Source: Butyrivibrio proteoclasticus B316
GTDB taxonomy: Bacteria > Bacillota > Clostridia > Lachnospirales > Lachnospiraceae
Length of the DNA stretch: 64,000 bases
Reading direction: 5' to 3'
Assembly: GCF_000145035.1 (NCBI RefSeq)
Contig: NC_014387.1
Coordinates: 876,276-940,275 of the forward strand
In this document: positions 54,035 through 62,187 of the stretch, piece after piece
Numbering within the stretch: position 1 is the first letter of the stretch
How the letters are laid out: each line of letters opens with the position of its first letter
Position numbers and translations under genes: made by a program
The notes under the pieces: model-generated
The model's input: the letters and a program-made list of their open reading frames with translations, nothing else
What the model was told of the DNA's origin: nothing
The model's database searches: none

Positions 54035-55852
54035 ATGGATAATAAGAGTTTAGATAGAAGTAAGGAGCAGTCCCACAAAGACTGCTTCTTGCTTTTAAAA
54101 AATAACATATTTTTACTTTTGGGGATGAGTATAGCTGTTGCTATATGTATGTATGGAATTTTAGGTATTTTTGGGTTTTCTGCATTTCCGGACGAGTTCG
54201 GTTACTGGTCGCCGGCAGCCGCTATTCTGGGTTATGACTGGTCAGAGATAACGGGACTTGGTTCGTATTATTCTTACGGATACAGTGTTCTTTTAGTCCC
54301 GATTCTATTATTATTCCATAATGCGATAACTACATATAGAGCTGCAATCATACTCAATCTTGTGCTGCAATGTCTGTCAATGGTCTTATTGTTTCTCATA
54401 GCAAGGGAACTTTTTCCTGAGGAGAACAGAAATGTCCTTGCAATTATTGCAGCTATTGCTGCGTTATACCCCGCCTGGATGTTCTACGTCAACACAACCA
54501 TGGCGGAAGCTCTTTTGTACTTTGGTCTTATTTTATCGATTTATCTGATGTTTAGGTTTGTCAAAAAGCCTGGCGTCTTATTCGGAATTTTGTACGCAAT
54601 TTTGCTCGTCTACCTGTATATGGTTCATATGAGATGTATCGGAACCATAGCTGCAGGGCTCATTACAATCATCATCTGGGCTGTGGCCCGCACCAAAAAT
54701 CATACACGCAAAGGCTACAGGATATGGATACTGATCGCACTGGTGATAGCTCTTTTTGCAGGAACATTTCTGTTAAAAGATAAGATCATTCAGATCCTGT
54801 ACCACAGAACATCAAGCGACATCCTGAGTTGGAACGATTACTCAGGGCTGGCTTACAGAATTAAGAAGATAATAAGCCTTCAGGGCTTTACATATTTGGT
54901 AAAAGATATATGCGGAAAAGTGCTCTATTTAGGACTTGCCACCTTTGGAACAGCGTATTTTGGAATAGCGCTTTGCGTTCGAAAATTTGTCAGTTCTTTT
55001 GGCAGGATCAGGAAAAGAGAAGCTTCTTACACAGACTTTTTGTGGATATATATCTTGTTGATAATAGTTTTTCAGTTTCTGGTGGCACTTGTATATTTAA
55101 ATGGTGCTTCGGCGCCGGAAGCAGACAGACTTGATAACTTCCTTCATGGCAGATACATAGATTTTTTTATTCCGATATTATTCGTTCTGGGATTTGAAGA
55201 GATGCTCTCAGGGGAAAAGACATACCTTGGGATGGCGATAGTTCTTTTGATGTATCTGGGACTTGGATTTGTAGCTTACAGGGTAATTGCTGAAAATAAC
55301 CTGTTCATGCGAAATGCTCATGGATTTACCATGGTCGGAATGAGCTATTTTATCGAATACCCGTTTACAGATACTTTTGCCTTTTTTAGAAAAGAACTGC
55401 TATTGCAGATAGGGCTTACATTAGTCGTGGACCTGATAATTATCCTGTGCAGGCGCTTTAGGCAGAGACTTTTAGTTGCACTGTTTCTGATAATTCAGGT
55501 GTCACTTGGAGTAGTTGCCTGTACTAAGTTTATTTTCCTGAATCAGAGCTATATATATGAAGATGTGAGACTGGCGGATGTTCTAAATGACGTCACAGAC
55601 ATGTATCCGGATAAAAAGGTTGTTCATATATATGAGGGAGAAGTCCCTTATATACAGCTGGTTCAGTTCGGCAGCAGGGATACGGATATTCAGGTAGTAA
55701 ACGGAGATGAAGTTGACGTAGATATAAATGAATATCTTCGTGATGACACAATACTCATAACCTGTGAATGCCAGGACTACGCCCAACAGGTTAGAGATTA
55801 CTACGACGAAGAATGGATGCTTGGCCATTTAAGGCTATATTATAACCAATAA
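54035..55852 (+). CDS. Multi-pass membrane protein, GT-C glycosyltransferase-like
   Basis: 605 residues with about twelve transmembrane helices and a soluble C-terminal domain (about 500-605). After the first helix, an extracellular loop carries FPDEFGYWSPAAA. An acidic pair at this place is the hallmark of GT-C enzymes, which transfer sugars from polyprenyl-phosphate donors outside the membrane. The LHGRYIDFFIPILFV segment is also common in that group. Donor and acceptor are unknown; the GtrB/DPM-like enzyme encoded downstream could make the lipid-linked donor. It starts 3 bp after the secreted-protein gene. Confidence 0.75.
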   Translation: MDNKSLDRSKEQSHKDCFLLLKNNIFLLLGMSIAVAICMYGILGIFGFSAFPDEFGYWSPAAAILGYDWSEITGLGSYYSYGYSVLLVPILLLFHNAITTYRAAIILNLVLQCLSMVLLFLIARELFPEENRNVLAIIAAIAALYPAWMFYVNTTMAEALLYFGLILSIYLMFRFVKKPGVLFGILYAILLVYLYMVHMRCIGTIAAGLITIIIWAVARTKNHTRKGYRIWILIALVIALFAGTFLLKDKIIQILYHRTSSDILSWNDYSGLAYRIKKIISLQGFTYLVKDICGKVLYLGLATFGTAYFGIALCVRKFVSSFGRIRKREASYTDFLWIYILLIIVFQFLVALVYLNGASAPEADRLDNFLHGRYIDFFIPILFVLGFEEMLSGEKTYLGMAIVLLMYLGLGFVAYRVIAENNLFMRNAHGFTMVGMSYFIEYPFTDTFAFFRKELLLQIGLTLVVDLIIILCRRFRQRLLVALFLIIQVSLGVVACTKFIFLNQSYIYEDVRLADVLNDVTDMYPDKKVVHIYEGEVPYIQLVQFGSRDTDIQVVNGDEVDVDINEYLRDDTILITCECQDYAQQVRDYYDEEWMLGHLRLYYNQ

Positions 55853-55866
55853 AAAGAGGGACAATT

Positions 55867-56403
55867 ATGAGAAGAGTATTGCTAAGTTTGGCAGTTTGTA
55901 TCATCTGTTTAGTGTTAAACGCGGTTCCTGTTATGGCAGCGGCGGATGAAGGGGTATCTTTTTCCCAGGATATGCAAAGCTTTTCGGGACAGGTAATGAC
56001 TCTTTCTCAAGACACCAGAGCGTATGCAACTCCTGATGAATCAAGTACCGGAGGAAGAGCTTTTTCAAAAGGAGAGTCTGTATATGTTGTCGGTGAGACT
56101 GACGGATGGTATCAGATCTTTTATAAAGGAGAAAATCTCTATATCCCTGTCAGCAGCATTAACAGCGAAGATGCAGAGGAAGCCCAGGCCCAGGCGCAGG
56201 CTCTTGCAGAAGATGTCGAGGTGGAACTTAAGAATGCGGAGAAAAGAGATACCGTGGAAATTGAGAACGCCTGGAGAGAAGCCAGAAGCCGCAGAAATGC
56301 TACCATTTGGAGAATTGTGATCGGAGTACTTGTAGTAGTTAGTATCGTCGTTTCTGTAATAGTCGGTTTGAAGAGCAAGGAAGTTGAAAAGGATAACAAA
56401 TGA
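55867..56403 (+). CDS. SH3-like domain protein with C-terminal membrane anchor
   Basis: 178 residues: signal peptide (to about VMAAA), a bacterial SH3-like domain (about 45-100; TRAYATPDESSTGGRAF, ESVYVVGETDGWYQIFYKGENLYIP), a charged Ala/Glu/Arg helix and a C-terminal transmembrane segment (IVIGVLVVVSIVVSVIVG). It should sit outside the membrane with the SH3 facing the wall. SH3b domains usually bind peptidoglycan or act as protein adaptors. Its stop overlaps the start of the next gene (ATGA). No partner can be named beyond the operon. Confidence 0.8.
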   Translation: MRRVLLSLAVCIICLVLNAVPVMAAADEGVSFSQDMQSFSGQVMTLSQDTRAYATPDESSTGGRAFSKGESVYVVGETDGWYQIFYKGENLYIPVSSINSEDAEEAQAQAQALAEDVEVELKNAEKRDTVEIENAWREARSRRNATIWRIVIGVLVVVSIVVSVIVGLKSKEVEKDNK

Positions 56404-57392
56404 AGCTGATAATTCAGGTTCCATGTTTCAACGAAGAAGAAACCCTTAAACAGACACTTGATGATCTGCCAAAGAGTATTGAAGGGGTCGATGAAATTGA
56501 ATATCTGGTAATTAATGACGGAAGTAGTGATGAAACCACAAAAGTTGCCAAGGAGTGGGGAGTCAACTACATCGTTAACTTCACCCAGAATAAAGGACTG
56601 GCCAAGGGCTTTATGGCTGGTCTTGATGTTGCGCTTGAAAACGGCGCAGACATAATCGTCAATACTGATGCTGATAATCAGTATTGCGGCAAAGATGTGG
56701 AAAAGCTTGTAAGGCCTATTCTGGAGCAGAAGGCTGACATCGTTATCGGAGAAAGACCTATAGATGAAACCGAAGATTTTACCTGGATCAAGAAAAAACT
56801 TCAAAGGCTTGGAAGCTGGGCAGTAAGGCAGGCATCACATACAGATATACCTGATGCACCAAGCGGTTTCAGAGCTTTTTCCAGAGAAGCCGCTATGAGG
56901 ATCAATGTGGTAAATGACTATACATATACCCTTGAAACGATAGTTCAGGCAGGAAGAGAGAAAATTCCGATCATAAGTGTTCCGATTGAGACAAACTGCG
57001 CTCTTAGGCCAAGCCGCCTTGCCAAGTCAATGATGGGGTATGTACGTACATCAATGCTCACAATACTGAGGGCGTATCTGGTATATAAGCCTCTCAAGGC
57101 ATTTTTGTTCCTTTCAATATTTCCGACCATTCCGGCTATTGCCATATGGATAAGATTTCTCTATTACTTTTTTACCGCCGGAGGTGCGGGACACATCCAG
57201 TCCCTGATCTTTGCATGCACAATGCTCATCATCGGCTTTGTATGTATGATGATTGGAATTCTCGGAGATACAATTTGCGCTAACAGAAAAATCCTACAGG
57301 ACGTTCAATACCATGCAAGAAAACAGTATTACGACGGCGTCAAGATTTCTAAGCCAGATCAGAAAGAAGAATGTCGTATATATTACCGTTAA
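56400..57392 (+). CDS. GT2 glycosyltransferase, DPM/GtrB-like
   Basis: 330 residues. The catalytic domain has VPCFNEEETL, LVINDGSSDET, FTQNKGLAKGFMAGLD, NTDADNQY (metal-binding DAD) and APSGFRAFSREAA. Two C-terminal transmembrane segments follow (about 235-300). This is the layout of polyprenyl-phosphate glycosyltransferases that charge a lipid carrier with a sugar on the cytoplasmic face. It overlaps the SH3 gene upstream by ATGA. Its lipid-linked product is a plausible donor for the GT-C-like enzyme of the same operon. Confidence 0.9.
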   Translation: MKLIIQVPCFNEEETLKQTLDDLPKSIEGVDEIEYLVINDGSSDETTKVAKEWGVNYIVNFTQNKGLAKGFMAGLDVALENGADIIVNTDADNQYCGKDVEKLVRPILEQKADIVIGERPIDETEDFTWIKKKLQRLGSWAVRQASHTDIPDAPSGFRAFSREAAMRINVVNDYTYTLETIVQAGREKIPIISVPIETNCALRPSRLAKSMMGYVRTSMLTILRAYLVYKPLKAFLFLSIFPTIPAIAIWIRFLYYFFTAGGAGHIQSLIFACTMLIIGFVCMMIGILGDTICANRKILQDVQYHARKQYYDGVKISKPDQKEECRIYYR

Positions 57393-58482
57393 GAATAAAG
57401 ACTATATAAGGACCAGTCAGATCAGGCACATCCTGGAGGAAAATTCTGCCTTTTTCAGAATCTATAGTTCGGAAAAAAGTAATCCTGTTTCAAGGGCATT
57501 GGATTTAAGATGCAGGATCTCTTCTATGGATATACGCGAAGCGGATGTGGTTATCATAGGCTTTTTGCCCCAGCTTCTATTGAAAGCAGTCAAAAAGAAA
57601 ATAGCCGGGAATGATGCTTGTTATAGGAATGGTGCTGCGATTGGTGATGGATCAGATGCCTGCCATAAAACGTTTCTGGTAGCTGAGATGTTTTTGTCCC
57701 TGTATGATACTGTGATTTCTGATAGACACCTTTTTGCAGATGGCGGAGTGCTTTCCCACCTCTTGAAAAGACTTGATAAGATGACTATCGAGGCAGCAGA
57801 CCTTGTGGTTACTGATACAAAGGCAAATGCGGATTACCTGTCCCGGTTATATGACGCTGGCAGAGATAAGTTTGAAACGCTATATCTTGAGGCAGATAAA
57901 GAGATATATGGGGCGACTTATAGTAGTTCATCTCTGAATGTCTTATATTTTGGCAGCGGACTTCCGCTTCAAGGAACAGATATAGTACTGGATGCCTTTG
58001 CCATGGCTGCCGGAAAAAACGTTAGTTGTACAAATAATTGCTATGGAAATGCAGATAGTGGGATTGAGGATCACAGTCCGCGTTACATAACATGCACATA
58101 CGTCGGAAGTACCAAGGAAATTCCAAGGAAGATCCTTGATAAGGCGAGAAGCAATCCGTACATAGAGATCATCCCATGGCTTCCTCAAAACCTTCTTGCC
58201 AAAAAAATAGCCCAGGCAGATTTGTGCATAGCAGGGCATTTTAATCCAAATATTGGAAAGGCAGACAGAACAATCCCCGGAAAAGCCTATATCTATGAGG
58301 CAATGAATAAGAAAATGATACTGGGAGATACAACAGCCAATCATGAGATATTTGTGGAAGATAACAGGCATTTTTTTGTAAAACGTGGGGATCCACAGAA
58401 ACTTGCTGATGCAATAGCAGAATTTATAAAAGATAACTCTGACAATAACCAAGAGATAAGTCAAGCAGACGCCAAGCTTTAG
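57313..58482 (+). CDS. Glycosyltransferase-like protein, GT-B fold
   Basis: 389 residues from the ATG at 57313, which overlaps the previous gene by 80 bases; no strong ribosome binding site is seen, so the start is tentative. The N-terminal half has alternating strands and helices; the second half has LNVLYFGSGLPLQGTD, VLDAFAMAA, IEIIPWLPQNLLAKKIAQADLCIAGHF and IPGKAYIYEAMNKKMILGD. That is the nucleotide-sugar-binding half of a GT-B enzyme, resembling GT4. Donor and acceptor are unknown. No membrane segment is seen. Co-transcription with neighbouring GT2 genes supports a glycan role. Confidence 0.72.
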   Translation: MQENSITTASRFLSQIRKKNVVYITVKNKDYIRTSQIRHILEENSAFFRIYSSEKSNPVSRALDLRCRISSMDIREADVVIIGFLPQLLLKAVKKKIAGNDACYRNGAAIGDGSDACHKTFLVAEMFLSLYDTVISDRHLFADGGVLSHLLKRLDKMTIEAADLVVTDTKANADYLSRLYDAGRDKFETLYLEADKEIYGATYSSSSLNVLYFGSGLPLQGTDIVLDAFAMAAGKNVSCTNNCYGNADSGIEDHSPRYITCTYVGSTKEIPRKILDKARSNPYIEIIPWLPQNLLAKKIAQADLCIAGHFNPNIGKADRTIPGKAYIYEAMNKKMILGDTTANHEIFVEDNRHFFVKRGDPQKLADAIAEFIKDNSDNNQEISQADAKL

Positions 58483-58508
58483 GCATGAAAGGACAGCACA
58501 AGGCATAT

Positions 58509-59687
58509 ATGAGTGACAAAAAAGTTTCCATGATAGTACCTGTATATAATTCGGCCAGGTATCTGGCTGGATTTGTGGATAGCATCATTACTCAGACTAT
58601 GCCTCAAAGCGACTATGAAGTCATTTTCGTAGACGATGGTTCATCTGATAATAGCGGCGATATCCTTGATAAATGTGTAAGTCAATATGGCTTCATGCAG
58701 GTGATCCACCAATGGAACTCAGGTCCTGCAGCAGCCAGAAACGCAGGCCTTAAGAAGGCTACCGGAGAATACGTTGCCTTCGTTGATCCAGACGATCTGT
58801 TAACCGAAAAATATCTTGAAAGCTCCTATACTAAAGCTACTGAAACCGGAGCTGACATAGTTCTTTTTGATGCCTACAGGGAAACAAATGCTGCTCCTGC
58901 ATATATAAAAAGAGAATTGACGCCTCATGCAGATTATGCATTCTTGACAGATGATCCATCCAGTATCCGCTCTATGCAGATGCAGATACTCTATCCCTAT
59001 ATGCCCGCCCATGTCGCAGACTTAACCTTTCATAGAAATGTCCCACTGGCTGCACCCTGGGATAAACTCTATCGCAGACAATTCCTCATTGATAATGACC
59101 TCTATTTCCCAAGAGACCTTCGGGTCCTTGATGATATGTGCTTTAACTTCAGAGCCTTCGGCGCTGCCAGGACAATCTACTATTTTCCAACATTCCTCTA
59201 TCGCTATAGAGTTGGCAATTCCTCAATAACAACCAGCTACCGCACCGATAGGATTATTCAGGATAAGAAAGTCTTCGATTATCTGGAAAAAGAGATTGCG
59301 ACTATAGCTTCTATGAATGAAAAATATAATAATAAAGATAATACAGAAATCGATAATCCAGAAGATGCCAGCTTGAAGCATGTGTCAAATAATGAATTGT
59401 TGCATTTAAAGCAGTCTTTTTATGCCCGTATAATAAAGAGCTTTGCCATTGCAACCAAACTCTATTTCTTCAACCCCGGTAACCCAAAGAATCAGCAGCA
59501 AGTAAGAACAGAAATCATAGACTGCCTATCTTCAGTGCCATATAAGACAGCGCTTACAGGCATCCGCCTCCATAACCTCGAGCCCAAACTCATCGCAGTA
59601 GCCCTTGCCTGCAAACTAAGAGCAGTCGGAGCACTTAAGATGATGTACAGACTTCAGTACAATATAGCTAATTGGGGGCGTCTATGA
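58509..59687 (+). CDS. GT2 family glycosyltransferase
   Basis: 392 residues from the ATG at 58509 (AAGG 5 bases upstream); an ATG 8 codons earlier is possible. The GT-A core is complete: SMIVPVYNSARYLAGF, VIFVDDGSSDNSGDIL, NSGPAAARNAGLKKATGEYVAFVDPDD and DKLYRRQFL with VLDDMCFNFR. Such enzymes add a single sugar from a nucleotide-sugar in the cytoplasm. The C-terminal 130 residues are helical and not assigned. The stop overlaps the next start (ATGA). Confidence 0.88.
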   Translation: MSDKKVSMIVPVYNSARYLAGFVDSIITQTMPQSDYEVIFVDDGSSDNSGDILDKCVSQYGFMQVIHQWNSGPAAARNAGLKKATGEYVAFVDPDDLLTEKYLESSYTKATETGADIVLFDAYRETNAAPAYIKRELTPHADYAFLTDDPSSIRSMQMQILYPYMPAHVADLTFHRNVPLAAPWDKLYRRQFLIDNDLYFPRDLRVLDDMCFNFRAFGAARTIYYFPTFLYRYRVGNSSITTSYRTDRIIQDKKVFDYLEKEIATIASMNEKYNNKDNTEIDNPEDASLKHVSNNELLHLKQSFYARIIKSFAIATKLYFFNPGNPKNQQQVRTEIIDCLSSVPYKTALTGIRLHNLEPKLIAVALACKLRAVGALKMMYRLQYNIANWGRL

Positions 59688-61624
59688 ATCTGCAATCTAT
59701 TCTTTTTCCAAATTCTGAAATATGTGATGTCGAAGAACTGTATTTTCACAGAGATGGGGATACTCTGTTATTTGACGGATTTTTTAATCTCTTTTACCTG
59801 GAAAAACATCACAAATACTGTGATATAGCAAAGCTTGAGCTGGTCTTGGAAGTGAAGGGCTTTAGGAAACTGGTAGTGATGCATGATTCAAGCGAACTTC
59901 ATACGGAAATTCTTGAGAGCAGGCCTGTCAGCGGGCGTGAGAGAATCAGAGCCTTCAAGGAAGGACGCGAAGTTGACAGTGGTGATAGGGCGAGCGAGCT
60001 TCGAAAGGTCAGGGTAGATATTCCCTACAAGATGTGCAAAAAAGGCGTGATCTGGTTCAAACTACAGATTGATCCGCGATTTATTGAGGATGACAGCTGG
60101 ATTCTAAGAGGCAGCTATGATGGTAGTGGCAGCTTCTTGCAGAAAAAGGATAATGCTGAAAATATAGATTCTAAAGGGGAAGGCACCGATGGCGGAGGTA
60201 TTTCTGGAGATGAGAATGGAATAACAATTGGTGTAAATATCTGTACCTATAGAAGAGAAGCCTATGTTATTCGGAATATGAGATCTCTTTTACGGGCGGC
60301 AGGTAGTGAGGGCGCTGAGGAAGCTTTCAGGCATCTGCATGTATTTATCATAGATAATGGGCAGACGCTCTCTGATAACGAGGAGTTTCAAGCTGTTTTA
60401 GATTCTGCTAAGAGAATTATGGAGACAGATCCTGACACAAATGCAGACTCTGACTGCCAGGGCGAGCATAGAACAGATAGATTTATAGAAGTTATTCCTA
60501 ACGCCAACACCGGCGGAACTGGCGGGTTTAGCCGCGGAATGGTTGAGGCAATGAGGAGAAAAGAGCTTGGGCTTACGCACCTTCTGCTGATGGATGACGA
60601 TGCTGTTTTTGACCCGGAGTTGTTTGTTAGGCTATATGGTTTCCTTAGTTTTCTCAAAAAGGAATACCGCGACATCACTGTGGCAGGGGCTCTTATGAGA
60701 GAGGACTTTCCTTACATTCAGCATGCGGCCGGGGAGTGGTATGGCCAGATGAAACTCCACAATGAGTATATGATGGCAGACTTGAGGGATTATGCTACAT
60801 GCACATCAGACTGGATGACAACCTGTGAGTATCCTGATACGACTTATGGCGCCTGGTGGTGCTGTTGCTATCATATGAGCGCGATCACTGAGGATAAGCT
60901 CCCGCTTCCGCTTTTTGTACACCATGATGATATTCAGTTTGGTCTTATAAACAGTGATAAGGGGATTGTTTTCTTAAACGGAATTAATGTATGGCACCAG
61001 GGGTTCGAGCTTGTTTTCTCTGGAGTTAAGCAGTATTACAATATGCGCAATAACATAATTTCGTCATATCTTTTTGAGAAGGATTATCTTAAAAGTCATC
61101 TCAAAGCATGGACTATAAGACGATACATCGGCATGCTCATAAGTTACAGATATGCAGACTGTGATTTTATTTATCGAGGTTTGACGGACTTCTTGAGAGG
61201 AAAAGAATGGCTTCTAAACAGCAACCCTGAGGCTATCCACAAGGAGCTTATGGCTCACTACTTAGAAGTCTGTCCCTTTAGTAAGGCCGCGGCCAAAGAG
61301 ATATCAGCTTATTATGTGCCGGATAAGATGACTATAGAGATGCTGCGTGAATACTATGATCACTCCAGGTATGAGACTTCTATATTTAAAAAGATATCTT
61401 TTAACGGCTGGTTTCTGCCTGGTGATAAAAAAATGGAAGTGATTACTCCTCTTGATTCCCCATGGAAGACTTACAGGCATAAGAGGGTGATGCTCTATGA
61501 ACCCGGATCAGGAAAAGGGTGCGTTATGAGCAGGAGCAATGCGGAGTTTTTTAAGGGACTCTGGCGGATCGTCAGGATGTCTTTTGCCATAGATATGTGG
61601 AAAATAAAGGGTGCGAAATGGTAA
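59684..61624 (+). CDS. GlfT2-like galactofuranosyltransferase family protein
   Basis: 646 residues from the ATG at 59684, fixed by the ATGA overlap with the previous gene and GGGGGCG just upstream. An N-terminal beta-rich domain (1-150) precedes a GT-A core from about 175: VNICTYRRE, NANTGGTGGFSRGM, LLMDDDAVFDPELF (metal-binding acids near 303), GAWWCCCYHM and FVHHDDIQFGL. This order and the NTGGTGGFSRG motif match the GlfT2-type galactofuranosyltransferases. Polymerising galactofuranose is the family role; the sugar here is not proven and no UDP-galactopyranose mutase gene is in the window. A strong terminator follows. Confidence 0.85.
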   Translation: MNLQSILFPNSEICDVEELYFHRDGDTLLFDGFFNLFYLEKHHKYCDIAKLELVLEVKGFRKLVVMHDSSELHTEILESRPVSGRERIRAFKEGREVDSGDRASELRKVRVDIPYKMCKKGVIWFKLQIDPRFIEDDSWILRGSYDGSGSFLQKKDNAENIDSKGEGTDGGGISGDENGITIGVNICTYRREAYVIRNMRSLLRAAGSEGAEEAFRHLHVFIIDNGQTLSDNEEFQAVLDSAKRIMETDPDTNADSDCQGEHRTDRFIEVIPNANTGGTGGFSRGMVEAMRRKELGLTHLLLMDDDAVFDPELFVRLYGFLSFLKKEYRDITVAGALMREDFPYIQHAAGEWYGQMKLHNEYMMADLRDYATCTSDWMTTCEYPDTTYGAWWCCCYHMSAITEDKLPLPLFVHHDDIQFGLINSDKGIVFLNGINVWHQGFELVFSGVKQYYNMRNNIISSYLFEKDYLKSHLKAWTIRRYIGMLISYRYADCDFIYRGLTDFLRGKEWLLNSNPEAIHKELMAHYLEVCPFSKAAAKEISAYYVPDKMTIEMLREYYDHSRYETSIFKKISFNGWFLPGDKKMEVITPLDSPWKTYRHKRVMLYEPGSGKGCVMSRSNAEFFKGLWRIVRMSFAIDMWKIKGAKW

Positions 61625-61630
61625 AAAAGT

Positions 61631-61676
61631 GGCCATCTATGATACTTAAACCAAGTCATAGATGGCCTTTAAATTT
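61631..61676. terminator. Bidirectional terminator ending the glycan operon
   Basis: Perfect 12-bp stem GGCCATCTATGA (61631-61642) / TCATAGATGGCC (61656-61667). A T-rich stretch follows on the plus strand, and ACTTTTTTACC follows on the minus strand, so it can also stop the convergent small-protein gene. Confidence 0.85.
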
Positions 61677-61694
61677 GCAAATGATGATCAGATA

Positions 61695-61976
61695 TTAAAC
61701 AGCCTGCTGGTTGTTATTCTGATCAGATGACTGCTGTGCATCCTTGTTCTTTTTCTTATCAAAATGAATGATAAGAAATATGAACAGGGCACAAACAGGT
61801 GCACCAAGTATAAGACCAAGGATGAAGGAAGCGATGATGCAAGCAACGAAACCGCCAACTCCAAGACCTACCTGTTTCTTCTTGATACCCATTATAAGAG
61901 GAGCAGCTCCAAGGATAAATCCCATCATGATTGATCCAAATACAGCCCCAATTGCGTAAGCACTACTGTAATCCAT
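61695..61976 (-). CDS. Small membrane protein of unknown function
   Basis: 93 residues from the ATG at 61976, set by AAGGAGG 8 bases upstream. Longer in-frame starts reaching 62369 would include the GC-rich hairpin region and the start of the helicase gene, and are rejected. Three hydrophobic segments are visible (about 6-30, 38-57 and 58-72), rich in Gly, Ala and Ile, followed by a hydrophilic tail of Lys, Asp, Asn and Gln. The pattern (LIMGIKKKQVGLGVGGF) is familiar from small Firmicute membrane proteins, but I cannot give a function. Confidence 0.75.
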   Translation of the reverse strand: MDYSSAYAIGAVFGSIMMGFILGAAPLIMGIKKKQVGLGVGGFVACIIASFILGLILGAPVCALFIFLIIHFDKKKNKDAQQSSDQNNNQQAV

Positions 61977-62078
61977 ACAACTTAACCTCCTTAAAACAAT
62001 AGTGCTCTCATCATACACTACTTCAGACTCTATGACAAATGAAACTCTATAAATCTTCCTTCTATTCACGGATAATAC

Positions 62079-62125
62079 CTGCGCCACGAGCCGCCTGCAG
62101 GCGGCTTGGCTGCGGGGCTGCGCAG
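62079..62125. other. GC-rich structured intergenic segment
   Basis: A perfect 18-bp palindrome AGCCGCCTGCAGGCGGCT (62089-62106) is enclosed by CTGCGC (62079-62084) / GCGCAG (62120-62125). It is strikingly GC-rich compared with its flanks and lies between two divergent genes. Confidence 0.55.
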
Positions 62126-62187
62126 TGGATAGCAATATTTTACAAAAATGTGCACTAGGGCAGACGTTTTGTGGTATGGTAGATACT

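Noticed and set aside
62147..62158. AAATGTGCACTA as a third copy of the palindromic element
   Set aside because: Only 12 bases match; the opposite stem arm and the flanks are absent.
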